This document shows, piece after piece, positions 10,826 through 22,439 of a stretch of 64,000 nt of DNA. Origin of the DNA: Bombyx mori (Eukaryota; Arthropoda; Insecta; Lepidoptera; Bombycidae); NCBI RefSeq assembly GCF_030269925.1, contig NC_085119.1, positions 15,969,001-16,033,000 of the forward strand, given 5' to 3'. The notes beneath the pieces are model-generated. The model had not been told where the DNA came from and searched no databases. It saw nothing but the letters and a program-made list of their open reading frames with translations. How positions within the stretch are numbered: the first letter of the stretch is position 1; each line of letters opens with the position of its first letter. Both the position numbers and the translations under genes were made by a program.

Positions 10826-11749
10826 AAAAAAAAAAATCTTACCTTAAAGGCACTAGAATAGTTTAGTGCAGAAGGAAATGGTTGAAGGAGAGATGAAAAT
10901 ATAAGCTAAAATAAACTTTCTTTATACAAACAGTAGGTAATCACGGTAATGCAAGCGTAAACAAAAGACTGTATTATCCGGCATCATCAGGCGTCGCGTG
11001 CTAAGCAACGATGTTATCAATTCGCTAAATGTCAAAGTACTCTATATGAAGTCGGTATTGCTGGGTTCCTGTTGTGTACGATAAAGGGAAAACAGTCTTA
11101 TGCCAGTGGAATAAGGTTCACGACGTTATTGACATCGAACTTGCAATGTGAACTTCTGTCGTGAATCGTAACGGCTTTTGCCGGGTGTAATGTTCTGCTC
11201 ATAGAATAGGAATGTTTAGATTGAATTTTTGGAGCGTGTCGATTCCTGAACGTCAAAGTTTCTGAGAGAACAAGAGAAAAAAACATCAAAACCAACAGCA
11301 ACTTAAAACAACCAAAACTAAATAGTACAGGATCCGTGGTACAATTTTCATCATTTATTACTAACAAGCTGATTTTTCGTGAGTAGCTTCCTTTTGACTA
11401 GACGCCCAACTTTTTCTTTACAGTAACGTTGGTAAATGGTAGCTTACTAGGGGTAGAAGAATAAAATATGTTGATTTCACGAATTTTAAAAATTTATTAC
11501 TAACCGAATTTTTCTTTGTTAATTATCGAGATAATTATCTAAATAACTTGAAAAATTATTTGTCCTACAAAATATAAGGTTTTGTTAGAGAGTCCCCCCT
11601 CTCCAACATGGTCATGTCACAATAAGGTCATGAAAAATAATTCCTAACTAGATGATTTTTTTTATTGGTTAGCTAACATTTGCATAGTTTATCACCCATA
11701 TTGTCCTACAAATTGCGTGGTATGTCATCTTGGTCCTACGCTTAAAAGT
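10826..11749. other. Intergenic block, no gene seen
   Basis: AT-rich. Short frames such as the minus-strand 11098-11367 show no domain. No repeat recognised. Confidence 0.5.
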
Positions 11750-11935
11750 TGTCAATACCGCAGTGGCTTTAGAGGAAGAGGTAGACCTAAGAAAAAACGA
11801 CGTGTTGCATGAAAGACGATATGGGTAAGAGGGAAGTGAGCGAAGAAATGGTATATGATAGAAGAGTATGGAAGGAGAAAACATGTTGCGCCGACCCCAG
11901 GTGACTAGGAGAAGAGCAGGAGAATGATGAATCTA
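11750..11935 (+). mobile_element. RTE-like LINE 3' remnant
   Basis: Decayed coding for the RGRGRPKKK ... ISEEMVYDRRVWKEKTCCADP type of RTE ORF2 C-terminus, with frameshifts. A better copy of this end is at 50695-50875. Confidence 0.65.
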
Positions 11936-12973
11936 ATAGTGATTAAATCTCAAAATTAGGATGAGAATTAGAAAAACACAAATCCGAATGGAGTCTTCGT
12001 GGTCTGACAATTGTCCAATCTACGATTCTCAATTCTACGTTAACGATAAAGTCAAAGAATCGCAACGTCTCGCAAATGTACGATAGTTGCACATACAGGG
12101 TGTTATTGCGAGCGAACTCCACTCAGTTATAGCCTAGCATTTACATACCGTTTGATAAACCAATAGATGCCTTAATGGCCGAATGATATGCTTGTTCTTG
12201 GGTCTTCTCATTGGCTATGCACCTAAAATGAAGTAGAAATTAGTATTGTAAATATTATTATGGGTTTGTGTTTACACTAATCTTATATCACTATCCCTCT
12301 CGCACGCCTACGTCATAAGTCATTGATATAGACGTGATAAATATGCACTGATAAAATTATTAGACCGATAACTCAAGTTCTATTTTATATTTTGGGCAAA
12401 AATTTTACATTTTGTCTATTAATTGGGCAGAAACTTCCATAACATTACTAATCGTTTTGATATAAGTCGCGACGTACTATTTCAAAAAAATTGAAATAAC
12501 CAATTTGTTATCGTCATCTTTGAAAAATATTGAAAAATGAAATGAAACAAAGAAACCATAAAAAATATACGTCTCCACCATCTTACAGTTTCGCGATCAA
12601 ATTTTCTCTCATCACGCAGACAATTACTTTTTAACTTAAGAGAACCTGCCTATGGAGTATTTGCATTGTTATAATGGGTTTTTACTTAACGACGGTCTAA
12701 GTGCAAGGGATTTTCATCTTTATCACGTCGTTGTTAGTTTTCAATTTCGCCTGTGCATTCTTAATTAAGAACTCTTGTGCTAAAATGTTAAGCAAATTGT
12801 TTAGGTTTAATAGTAATTCTTGAATTTGTCTTTGATTATGATGAAAAAAGTCGTTACAGATATTGGTTGTCAAATAATACCGTTACTTAATAGAAAACTA
12901 ACCTCTACTACTTTTTTTAATGCATCGCGAAATGTCTGCCGCGTTGTTGAAATAATATTATTTAATCAGTAAT
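11936..12973. other. Intergenic block, no gene seen
   Basis: AT-rich, no coding frame, RNA gene or recognisable repeat. Confidence 0.5.
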
Positions 12974-12986
12974 AAGTGTCCTACCC

Positions 12987-14004
12987 TACTAGTCTACTAA
13001 GATAAAAATCTGCCGAGGAGTAAGACAGGGTGATCCTTTGTCGCCTAAGCTGTTTATAGCAGTACTACAACTTATCTTTGAAAATGTACACTGGCCATCG
13101 AACGGAATCGAAGTAAATGGGAAGCGACTTACACATTTGAGATTTGCTGATGATATCGTTCTCTTCGCTGAAACAAACGAAAAACTCGAAAAAATGATAA
13201 ATATTTTAAGCGAGGAAAGCGAAAAAGTCGGTCTCAAAATGAACCAAGACAAAACCAAAGTAATGACAAACAGTAGTACTGATAAAATCAGCTTGTATGG
13301 CAAACCGTTAGAGTACGTAAACAGCTATATATATCTCGGAAAATTAATTTCATTTAAAGACAACAACGATGAAGAAGAAGTCGAACGCCGAATCAATATA
13401 ACTTGGAGAAAATTCTGGAGCTTAAAGGAAATTCTAAAAGGGTCCTTCCCTCTTCACCTGAAAAAGATTGTGATGGATACCTGTATTCTTCCGACTCTCT
13501 TATATGGGTGCCAAACATGGACTTACAACACAAAAATAAAAACAAAATTAGCGACCTGTCAGAAAGCGATGGAAAGAAGTATATTGAATATAAGAAAAAT
13601 ACAAAGGATAAGAAGCGAATATATTAGAGAAAAAACAAAGCTGATAGATGCTCTCAGGTACGCTCTGACACAAAAGTGGCGCTGGGCAGGACATCTTGCG
13701 AGATATACGGATAAAAGATGGACATTAGAAATTACAACATGGGAAGGACCAGCGGGCAAAAGAAGAAGAGGACGACCAAGAAGCAGATGGATCGACGAAA
13801 TAATAGCAGCAACTGGAAAAGAATGGAGAAACAAAGCCAAGGATAGGGAAGAGTGGAGCAAGCTGGAGGAGGCCTATACCCGAATGGGGTTCCAAGCACA
13901 AGTTTATATTTAATTTTGTAATTTTTATTTGATAAGGTGTTTTTTCTTTTTTTCTATTTGTGTTTTGGAAATAAAATGGGCTAATTAAAAAAAAAAAAAA
14001 TATT
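12987..14004 (+). mobile_element. RTE-like LINE, 5'-truncated
   Basis: Insert between two copies of aagtgtcctaccc, ending in a 14-nt A run plus tatt. It contains the 3' half of an RT-bearing ORF and a short 3' UTR. Confidence 0.8.
12993..13913 (+). pseudogene. RTE-type reverse transcriptase, C-terminal half
   Basis: The frame is open from the truncation point at 12993 to a stop at 13911-13913. It begins inside the RT with RGVRQGDPLSPKLF, then the catalytic FADDIVLFAE motif, GLKMNQDKTKVM, SYIYLGKLI, a PTLLYGCQTWT segment, and the end RGRPRSRWIDEI...REEWSKLEEAYTR. This order is typical of RTE/BovB-like non-LTR elements, which copy their RNA at a nicked target. The endonuclease and the first RT motifs are missing through 5' truncation, so it is dead although the remaining frame of about 306 residues has no stop. 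It is likely young or under little decay. Confidence 0.85.
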
Positions 14005-14019
14005 AAGTGTCCTACCCAG

Positions 14020-14733
14020 CGCGCGATCGCGGTCAGGGCGATCCGAGGATACCGCACCGTCTCCTTCGAGGCGGCGTGCTTGCTCGCCGGGGCGCCACCC
14101 TGGGACCTGAAGGCGGAGGCGCTCGCTGCCGATTACAGGTGGCGTAGCGACTTCCGCTCTAGGGGGGAAGGGCGCCCCGGCGAAGGAGTAGTTCGAGCGC
14201 GGAGGCTCCAATCTCGGCGGTCCGTGCTGGAGGCGTGGTCTCGCCGCTTGGCGGACCCGTCGGCCGGCCTCCGTACCGTCGAGGCGGTCCGCCCGGTTCT
14301 CGCGGACTGGGTGGGCCGCGACCGCGGAGGCCTCACCTTCCGGCTGACGCAAATGTTGACCGGCCATGGTTGTTTTGGCCGGTACCTTTTCAAAATAGCC
14401 GGAAGGGAACCGACGGCGCAGTGCCACCACTGCGCTGACCGCGACGAGGATGACACAGCGGAACACACATTGGCGCGTTGCTCTGGATTTGACGAGCAAC
14501 GCGCCGCCCTCGTCGCGGTCATTGGAGAGGACCTCTCGCTGCCGCGCGTCGTGGCTACGATGCTCGGCAGCGACGCGTCCTGGAAGGCGATGCTCGACTT
14601 CTGCGAGTCCACCATATCGCAGAAGGAGGCGGCGGAGCGAGAGAGGGAGAGCTCTTCCCTTTCCGCACCGATCCGTCGCCGTCGAGCCGGGGGCCGGAGG
14701 CGGGAATACGCCCGTACGTCCCGGCCCCTGTAG
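14020..14733 (+). pseudogene. R1-like ORF2 C-terminal fragment (CCHC domain)
   Basis: Open from the truncation point, beginning RAIRGYRTVSFEAACLLAG, a conserved segment after the RT. It continues through AADYRWR, LTFRLTQMLTGHGCFGRYL, the CCHC-type cluster CHHCADRDEDDTAEHTLARC, WKAMLDFCE and SQKEAA, to a basic end. About 237 residues. It is clearly homologous to 3596-4123 but belongs to another subfamily, with different spacing in the cysteine cluster. No RT or endonuclease remains, so it is inactive. Confidence 0.85.
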
Positions 14734-15193
14734 GTGGCGGCCTCCCCCCGGTGAAGGTCAAGGGGCGACCTGAGGGGGTGAGGCCGCGCGGCGCGCTACC
14801 AGCACTCTAGCGCGCTGCCGTGGAGTGATTAGAGCGACCGGTCGACGGTGTATCGCGTCCCGACCCGGCAGGCTGGTTCTGGTCCAGCGGGGTATTCCGG
14901 GACACCAGCGGCACCGTCTGGGCGGCCCGACGGGCTGCCGTACCGAGACGGCTGACGTTTCAGAGCCTTCGATTCGCCTCGAAGGCTCCGTCGGCTGGGC
15001 GTCCTTGGGGTGAGCCGCGCCGTCTGGTTGTAGTGTTGACCGCGGTAGCCCCCCTACCTCATCCGGGTTCTGACCTCGGAGGGGATCGGACGTCGGGTGT
15101 AAGAGTGCAGGGGAGTCGTTTAGTGGGTGGGTCCTAAAATCCTTGGGCCCGCGGTCTGCTCACAACACCATGCAGATCGTTGAGCCTCACATA

Positions 15194-15218
15194 CCCCGCG
15201 CGCCTCTTTTGCGCGGGG
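15194..15218 (+). other. 3' stem-loop of R1-like LINE
   Basis: ccccgcgc (15194-15201) pairs with gcgcgggg (15211-15218) around a 9-nt loop, right after cacata. The related copy at 48618-48642 has the same 8-bp stem. The distinct family at 3181 keeps cacatacccc but uses ccccacc/ggtgggg. Probably a 3' RNA structure for the RT; that role is inferred. Confidence 0.65.
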
Positions 15219-15247
15219 ACCTCGTAGGAGGTTCGGCCCTCTACCCG

Positions 15248-15280
<33 letters not shown>

Positions 15281-15289
15281 GTCCTACCC

Positions 15290-15961
15290 TTCAACTCGGA
15301 ACACGTGCTTACTTCGGGGCTTAAATTCATAAGATTTTAATGCAACATTACTTCAATATGTTTGTAAAACTTGGGTTATGATTTACCTTAAATTGCGAAA
15401 TGGTTTTTAGTTGTGAAATAAAAACGCGTTTCCAAAACTTTTTTACTGGCGTCGTCAATGGCCAAACGAGCCCACGAACCGATAGTTGACGCTGAGTGAA
15501 TATCGTATATAACAACAAAAAATTCAATTTGAACACCTCATTGGGAACAGTTACATCGGAAACAAATACGAATAAACGTGGGACCATTTTCACTTACCAG
15601 CTCCATGGAAATGGGGAACAAAACGACCCCAAGTACCAATATAACAAGACCCCCAATATTTAAACATAGCCCGCTGGTTCGATCGGAAACTCTACCAGTG
15701 AGAGGAGAGCGGAAGATCTTGATCGATCTGTTGAAGGTTTATAAGACGTGGAATTCGAAAAATTCAATTTCCTAACTGTGAATTTAGTAGGGAATGTAAG
15801 AAAAAGCGGGGTGTTCATTGGAACGGTCCCGCGGGGGGCGGCACGATGTAAAACACACGGTAAATACGTATTTTTAAAACACGTAACACTATTTCCCATA
15901 TGTTGCTACCGTTTGTTGAGAATTTTCGATTATTTTTTACAGTCGATGCTCTGATATGTTC
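15290..15961. other. Intergenic block, no gene seen
   Basis: Short open frames on both strands overlap here (15348-15593, 15578-15775, 15660-15899) but none shows a family motif. No clear repeat. Confidence 0.4.
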
Positions 15962-16206
15962 TTTTTTTAATTTTTATTGCGTAGATGGATAGCCGAGTTC
16001 ATAGCCCACTGGATGTTAAGTGGTTACCGGAACCCATAGACATCTACAACGTAAAGCCGTCACCCACCTTGAGATATAAGTTCTAAGGTATAGTTACAAC
16101 GGCTGCCCCACCCTTCAAACCGAAACGCATTACTGTTTCACGGCAGAAATAGACAGAGTGGTGGTACCTACCCGTGCGGACTCACAAGAGGTCCTACCAC
16201 CAGTAA
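15962..16206 (-). repeat. SINE common body
   Basis: Minus-strand copy: starts with T-rich tttttattgcgtagatgg and ends cctaccaccagta. It lacks the tRNA-like head and stops exactly where the body begins in the full-length copies. Confidence 0.85.
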
Positions 16207-16814
16207 AAGTCCATCGAGATCAGCAAACTGCTGCCACCCTTCTTCAGATGAGAGTTATAAGTTTCAATTCCGCATAGGCAAATATAAATTACAATATAGT
16301 ACGTATAAATAAATGTAATTCTTAAATCGGCAGCGATTAGGTTGGATTTCGATTATCGGGCGGACACTAGCAGAAGAGTAGTATAATAATATGCCGCATC
16401 ATCGCAAATTATAAAATAGCATTTTTCTCTCTTTCTCATTATCAAGAATCGAAAGATACGGGATGTCATTTTTAATGCAATCCCGATCTAATAACGAAAT
16501 TCCTCAGATATTCAGAATGTTGATGAAGGAATTTTTTAATTATTCCCGTTTCTAATTGAGATATTTTCGGTGATAAAATTAAAAAATTGAGGGACAGAGA
16601 AATATTCGACTCGGTCAATAGAGCGTCGGGTGTGACTTAATAGAGGTGGAAGTGAAGGAGCCAAGACTAGATCTCATCAACGAGAATAAATTAGGAAATA
16701 TTTTACAGCAACATAACGTCTCATGAAAACTCAGATAATATTATATCAAAATCTACGAGTTAATGAACAAATGTATTGTAAAATAATAACAGTGTAGTGT
16801 TTGTTTGATAGATG
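16207..16814. other. Intergenic block, no gene seen
   Basis: AT-rich, no supportable coding or repeat content. Confidence 0.5.
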
Positions 16815-16930
16815 GACAACACAGCCGCCGTCCCCTAAACACGTCATTTTGGATCCCCCCGGTCCACTTTCACAACCTGTTGGGGCTAGTGTTAGTAAGC
16901 TCCCTCAGGCTGAGTCTCATGAACTCACTT
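16815..16930 (+). mobile_element. Decayed Jockey-like ORF2 end
   Basis: ccccctaaacacgtcattttggatcc matches the SRRRPKHVISDPPDPL-coding end at 47880 with many changes. No poly(A) or duplication seen. Confidence 0.5.
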
Positions 16931-17852
16931 ATACAACTGGCGGATCCAGAATGGCAGTAGGTGTCATTAGCATCGAGGCAATTGCATCGGCAATGGCAAT
17001 GGCAAGGCATGCGAGGCAAAAAAAACTAAGAGTTTCCTGAAGATTCAGGAAGAAATCCAGAGAAAATTAAATCTAAGCGATTAAAATACTTTCTGTTTAA
17101 TACGCTTTTACTAGCTTCATACGTACGTTAGTATGTAACGGAATCTTTAAACATGATTTTGAATAACTCGAAATTTGGCAAACTTATCAAGGACCGATGA
17201 CAATATTTTAATATAATATAATAATTAATTAATTCTCGCTTTTTTTACCATTAATTTGATTTCTACAAACCACTTACTTACTAAAGTGCCATTCTTCATT
17301 AAAATTTGCAATGCATTTGTCAAGCGCACGGTTCAATGACCAAGAACCAGTGCTAGGCTTTGCCAATCCTAAACATAGGCTTAATAGTTTTGCAATTTTA
17401 GAACTTGATTGTAACTGAAACGACTCGGCGCCAACGTAATTGAGGGATTGCGCAAACTACCTTAATTTTAGGCTTACAGTTTATTTAGGCTAATTTCGAA
17501 AGTGTTTTTGTTGTTACGTCTTTCTAGCGGACTCTTAGCTAATCCCGCCCATCTTGGTTCAGACTGCGCTCGCACTCTTGCCTTAGAGAGCCGGGAAGAT
17601 TAGGCCAAAAGCAAACCCAAACACCAAAAGAAGACAAAATTGAATTCGGCAATGGAGCAGTGTACTAAAACAACCATACATTTTGTTATTTCCCTATTAA
17701 ATGGAAAACAGCATGCTCCAATGCTCCTGCCAATTCTTCTGCGGTGTACCTATTCGATTTCGAATCGGTAGTAAAGTCAATTTGAAAGCGCAAACAGAGG
17801 TATATTTTTTTTTTTTATTTTTATCAACAATCCGAATTAACAAGCTTTTGGG
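16931..17852. other. Intergenic block, no gene seen
   Basis: AT-rich, no coding frame or recognised repeat apart from a T run near 17803. Confidence 0.5.
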
Positions 17853-18111
17853 CACCATAAGCACCAATCACCGTTCTCGTCGAACCTGTCGCTTGCGATG
17901 AAGGATTCGGCAAGTAAATTAACCCATAGACACAGCCCACTGAGTTTCTCGCCAGATCTTCTCAATGGATCGCGTTTCAGTGGTAGATTTAGCGAAGTAC
18001 TCCTCTTGCTAAAGCCAGTGTTAGCAACGTCATCTGGTTAGAGCCCCGTAAGCTCACCTACTCGATTACGCTGACATAACCTAGGTTACCAACTTAGGTA
18101 GGAGAAAAAAA
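17853..18111 (+). mobile_element. Jockey-like LINE 3' fragment
   Basis: Diverged copy: caccgttctcgtcgaacctg, then acagcccactgagtttctcg ... cttaggtaggagaaaaaaaa. Point changes throughout mark it as older than the copy at 1304. Confidence 0.75.
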
Positions 18112-18192
18112 ATCATTCGCCGTACTTTGTAAAATTTACCTGACCAATACAAGTAATAAAAAAAGATGTGTGGTCTCGTGGGACACCGGATA

Positions 18193-18577
18193 GGAACGAA
18201 GTTCCTTATTATAAAAATATTAATTTTAAGTTCTATTCGAGGTATAAAGAAAATAAAACTGGAGGTTTCGCAACAACCCACGGCCATTCGGTAACGTGCA
18301 AACTTATTGTGGTACACTTCATTCACGGTTGTTTGCATAAGAGTTAGTGTATTGCGCAAACGAACGCTCTGAAATCGTGGTCAATGAATGATAAAAAAAT
18401 ATGTTATTTTTTGTACGTTATTACAAAGTGAAGTCGTACACTGTGTGCATTACTAATTTGTACATTATTACAGATCTAAGTCGTACACTGTGTGCATTAC
18501 TAATAAAAATCTTATGTTACGGACGATTTTTTCCGGTTAGGGACCCCTCCGCATCGTCCCATAAGGAACTTCGTTCC
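18193..18577. repeat. Inverted 17-bp repeats flanking ~350 bp
   Basis: ggaacgaagttccttat at 18193-18209 and its exact reverse complement at 18561-18577; the core ggaacgaagttcc is itself a palindrome. Inside, a 27-bp direct repeat (aagtcgtacactgtgtgcat...) lies at 18431-18457 and 18478-18504. Confidence 0.6.
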
Positions 18578-18579
18578 AA

Positions 18580-19410
18580 AAACTCGCGATTGTTCATCAT
18601 CGGTGCACTGCTTCAAGTCAGATCTGTTTTGAATATTATACAAAGCATCAAACTGCAAGTGGCTAAAGGCCTAGTACAACCAGCCCCTTAAGCACCGCCA
18701 GAGTCAGTCCAGTTTTAAAAAGGCCAGTCTCACGTGACTTCGACGAGACAAGCGACGAACGCCACACGTTGTATTCATTACGCATTCCCCCATGTAAACA
18801 CCGCCCCGTTCGATATTAGAGGCTGGAACATATGGCCGTAAGACGTGTTTTATTAAAGTCTCCGTGTAAACGTTCACGTTTACGCATTTTAGGTATTCGC
18901 AGCGCACCGCTCGCCGCCCTGCACGCTCGCTTCGTAACGGCTCATGTATTCGAAGTCATTATGTAAATAAATTAAATTGTTTACTGTCTGCTATTGTTAT
19001 GCCATTTTGGAATATGTTTAGGGAGATTTCGTACTTTTCCTGACGGTGAACGATCAACGTGCCAAGCAATGAAGACTTAAAGGCCCGTTTGGAGGAGAAC
19101 GTGCAAAACCCTCGGCAAATGCCGTGGAGGGGAACCGCCATACCTATTTCAACGATTTCGCCATACCACGCAAAGTGGTGGTGCGTTTACACTCAACGAT
19201 AGGACAGGTGGTGCTTTTGCCGTCTGCCACTTGATGTCTGCGTTCTCAATAATCAAATTATATTTAAAAAAAATAGAAAAACTTCCGGTTGTAACTCTAC
19301 GGAGAGAGCGTGATACAGGTTTTTTGTCTATGATTCACTTTTAATTTCACTTGGTCCTTGAATTAGTCTGCCCATAACAGAGCACAAAGACAGAATAACG
19401 TGAACACACA
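18580..19410. other. Intergenic block, no gene seen
   Basis: Mixed composition with a GC-richer patch at 18880-18960. No frame with recognisable motifs on either strand. Confidence 0.4.
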
Positions 19411-19550
19411 TAGGCAGGTACCACCACTCTGCCTATTTCTGCCGCGAAGTAGTAATGCGTTCCGGTTTGAATGGTGGGGCAGCCATTGTACTGTACAAAT
19501 GAGACTTGAAGGTCTCCAGGTGGGTGGCAGCATTTACGTTGTTGATAGCT
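19411..19550 (+). repeat. SINE common body, partial
   Basis: caggtaccaccactctgcct ... aatgcgttccggtttgaatg ... gcatttacgttgttgat. Both ends are lost and it is diverged. Confidence 0.75.
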
Positions 19551-20054
19551 AACATCACCGGTAATGGGCAGTGGCTTCTTTTCACCCTTCCATGCATTAA
19601 AATAGTCCACCCAATAAAATCTATGTTTATTATAACGCACGATTGTCGCGACTTACCAATAGACACACGCTCTCCCATCAGGCGTTAGCGGCTTGTGATA
19701 GTATACATTTATTTATTCTTCAATATAATCAAAAACGATAACTTCCGCTCAACTAAACAGTAATGGCGAGCTAAGTGATTTTCTCCCTGAAGCTACGTAG
19801 GTATATGTGGCTTTATTCCGGAAGCTCCTCTGAGCTTATGTTTGCACGTACATATGTGTATTGGACAGCTTCCGGACCGGTAGCGGTGGTCGTCACCGTT
19901 TGCAACTATTAAACAGAATTAGCTTCCGCTAACTTAGTCCATCAGTTCCCTTCGGTTAACTAGATACCATTCAACTAGTAAGCGATTGATGTGGCAAATG
20001 TATAAAGCCGATAAATAAATAATAATAGGTAAACCTGACTGGTTAGGTAGGACT

Positions 20055-20307
20055 AATTGAGGCCGTCAGCGCAAAAATGACCTAACCCACAATTTTTCAT
20101 ATTCGTGCTTTATATATTGCAATTTACTTAAAACATAATAAATATTGATGCAAAACCGGCCTATCCTCAGTTTCGCCCATAGATAACAGATTGTAAACAT
20201 TATTTTTGCGCATATTATTATTGCCTACGTATAAGCAAATTCAAACGTCATTATTTCCATACGAACTATGATAAGCTTAGGCCACCTCTGCGCTGACGGT
20301 CTCAATT
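20055..20307. mobile_element. MITE-like element with ~30-bp inverted termini
   Basis: Left end aattgaggccgtcagcgcaa (continuing to aatgaccta) and the reverse complement of the right end, aattgagaccgtcagcgcag (continuing to aggtggccta), agree at about 25 of 30 positions. About 253 bp, AT-rich interior, no coding. The outermost aatt could be a 4-bp target duplication, but it is palindromic, so the boundary is ambiguous. Confidence 0.6.
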
Positions 20308-20510
20308 GTGAGCGTCACGAAGCAATCGTCCTTTGGGGGTAATAAAGTTGAGTATGATTACTTTGTTGATCCAGTGGTTTGTGATTCTAATCAAGGAGTT
20401 CGGATTTAATCTCCGGTTGGAGTCAGTGGTAAAAAATATTTGATATTACTTGCGTGTCTATATGAATTTGTTGCCGTCGCGCGTACCAAAATAAGTTCCT
20501 TGTTTTAAAC

Positions 20511-20581
20511 TATGCGGTAGACAGCGACAGTAACCACTCACCATCAGATGGGGCATCTGCCTACAAAAACCACAAAAAAAC
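20511..20581 (+). repeat. Bm1-like tail, degenerate
   Basis: gcggtagacagcgacagtaaccactcaccatc ... tgcctacaaaaaccacaaaaaa; internally deleted. Confidence 0.6.
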
Positions 20582-20995
20582 TGTTTTAACCCTTATTTAA
20601 AATATTAATTTTATATCACATCAATGTTTTGTAGATCAACGGAGAGAAGTTAGACACACTGACGCCTTGGACGCGAGATAATGTACTCGCTCACAAGTTT
20701 AAATACACTTGCTTCTTCTACCTAAGGCACTCTCTAATCACAAAATGAACCAAAATTTAATTTAGGTATCTTATTTCGACTATAATTTAAAAAAATAAAT
20801 AATTAGATTTAGTCCGAGACCAGGAAAACTGTAAAGTATCCAAAATATTTGGAAATAACAAAAATATAAATGCCAGATTAAGCCTTAAAAATCGTTTTAA
20901 TTATATCTACGCCTTGCGGATATCGAAGAAAATGAATCATATATAATAAATAAAAAAGTAAAACCTCTGCAATTGAATATTCGGAACCTGCCAAT

Positions 20996-21235
20996 TTTTT
21001 GTTATTGCTTTGATGGGTTGTCGAGCTCACAACCCACCTGGTGTTAAGTGGTTACTGGAGCCCATAGATATCTACAACGTTAATGCCCACCATGAGATAT
21101 GGGTTCTAAGGTCTTAGTATAATTACGAAGGCTGCCCCACCCTTCAAACCGAAACGCATTACTGCTTCACGGCAGAAATAGGCAGAGCGGTGGTACCTAC
21201 CCGTGCGGACCCACAAGAAGTCCTACTACCAGTAA
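20996..21235 (-). repeat. SINE common body
   Basis: Minus-strand copy from ttattgctttgatgggttgt to cctactaccagta. Again it ends at the body start and has no tRNA-like head. Confidence 0.85.
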
Positions 21236-21304
21236 TAATTGTAGCTGGTCCTAGCACTAGTATTTGCAAGCTTACATTGGAAATATCATTAGCGCGATTT
21301 AGAC

Positions 21305-21507
21305 CCTCAGACACAGCCCACTAAGTTTCTCGCCGGATCTTCTCAGTGGGTCGCGTTTCCGATCCGGTGGTAGATTCTGCGAAGCACGGCTCTTGCTAGG
21401 GTTCGTGATAGCAACGTCATCAGGTTTGAGCACCGTGAGCTCACCTACTAGTTAAGGCGACGCTGATATAGCCTCTCAAAGCTATCAGTTTAGGTAGGAA
21501 AAAAAAA
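21305..21507 (+). mobile_element. Jockey-like LINE, short 3' fragment with TSD
   Basis: From the acagcccactaagtttctcg region to gtttaggtagg plus an A tract. Flanked by gcgatttagac (21294-21304) and gcgattcagac (21508-21518), an 11-bp target duplication with one change. Its 5' break is within a few bases of that at 1304. Confidence 0.85.
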
Positions 21508-21519
21508 GCGATTCAGACT

Positions 21520-22438
21520 ATCGTAATAATTCTATTGTTCACCGCTAATGTAGCGGTGGCATTAAAGTTTCCATGCCATGGCCATGGCCTTCGGCTGAAC
21601 AATTGGTGGAAAGTGAGTTCGACTAAGATACTTTAACAGAAAGCTTAAAGCTTAAAACATTAAACAGTCTATTCTATGCCGAATGAGGAATTTGCTGGAT
21701 TCGCTTCAGTTGCTATTACTTGCTTCTTAGCGAAGCGGAGGGAGAAAGTCCTTGGGATAACAACACAAAATAATACTATTAGCAATGATTTTTTATACAA
21801 CAGATATGTTATCTTCATAGTAACTGACTCTTCAAATCTGATCGCGCCATATATATCTACATACCTACCGATAAAGTACACACACATGTTGACAAGTAGC
21901 ATTAATGAAAAGTACAAAAGATGGGATAAGCGCGTGAGTAAAAAAGATAGCTATAATTGGAACGATTGCACTTGTTATATTATTATTGCATTTGTTTAGA
22001 CGCGACTAAAGACGAAACGTCCCAATTCGCCTGTTTTCGAGTCTTCACTTGACGTGCGCTTGAAACATATCTGCTTTTTTTTACATATAAAATATCATTG
22101 ACTATTAGCAAACCACGTATATTTAATGACAAATCGTTCGATTTAAATTATGGAAATGACTATCAGATAGCGACGGCATTAAAAGTGAAATTACGCAACG
22201 AACACACAGCTTTTACTTACACTTGAGGCCGACGCGGAGCGGATAATTGTTTGAATTAATCGTCCGTTGCTTTGCGGAAACGTTTTTTTTTAACGCACAC
22301 ATTGTATTATAACTGCGGTTTCTTGTAAATGTGACGACAATTTAATTTATTGTGTTACGTAAAAATTACTGTAGTGCTTTGTTGCAATTTGTGTTGTAGC
22401 AAAAAAAAATTCATTTATTACCCATTGATATATACGAA
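21520..22438. other. Intergenic block, no gene seen
   Basis: A plus-strand frame at 21676-21999 (107 residues) and an overlapping minus-strand frame show no domain or signal that I recognise. Otherwise AT-rich. Confidence 0.4.
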
Positions 22439-22439
22439 G

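Larger units (their letters stand above)
14018..15276 (+). mobile_element. R1-like LINE, 5'-truncated
   Basis: Lies between the second and third copies of aagtgtcctaccc. Contents: ORF2 C-terminus (14020-14733), ~515-nt GC-rich 3' UTR with two stem-loops, and a ~28-nt poly(A). GC content is much higher than the flanks. The 3' UTR is shared with 48188-48682 and, reversed, with 51660-51880. Confidence 0.85.
12974..15289. repeat. Three copies of one 13-bp target sequence around two LINEs
   Basis: aagtgtcctaccc occurs at 12974-12986, 14005-14017 and 15277-15289. The first and second copies flank the RTE-like element, the second and third flank the R1-like element. The first two also share the preceding T. 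Both LINEs end in poly(A) immediately before a copy. Confidence 0.85.

Noticed and set aside
12989..13303. Minus-strand 104-residue hydrophobic frame
   Set aside because: Antisense of the RTE reverse transcriptase.
21669..21999. Host gene at 21.7-22.0 kb
   Set aside because: Overlapping frames on both strands, no motif, no splice or promoter context; treated as chance.
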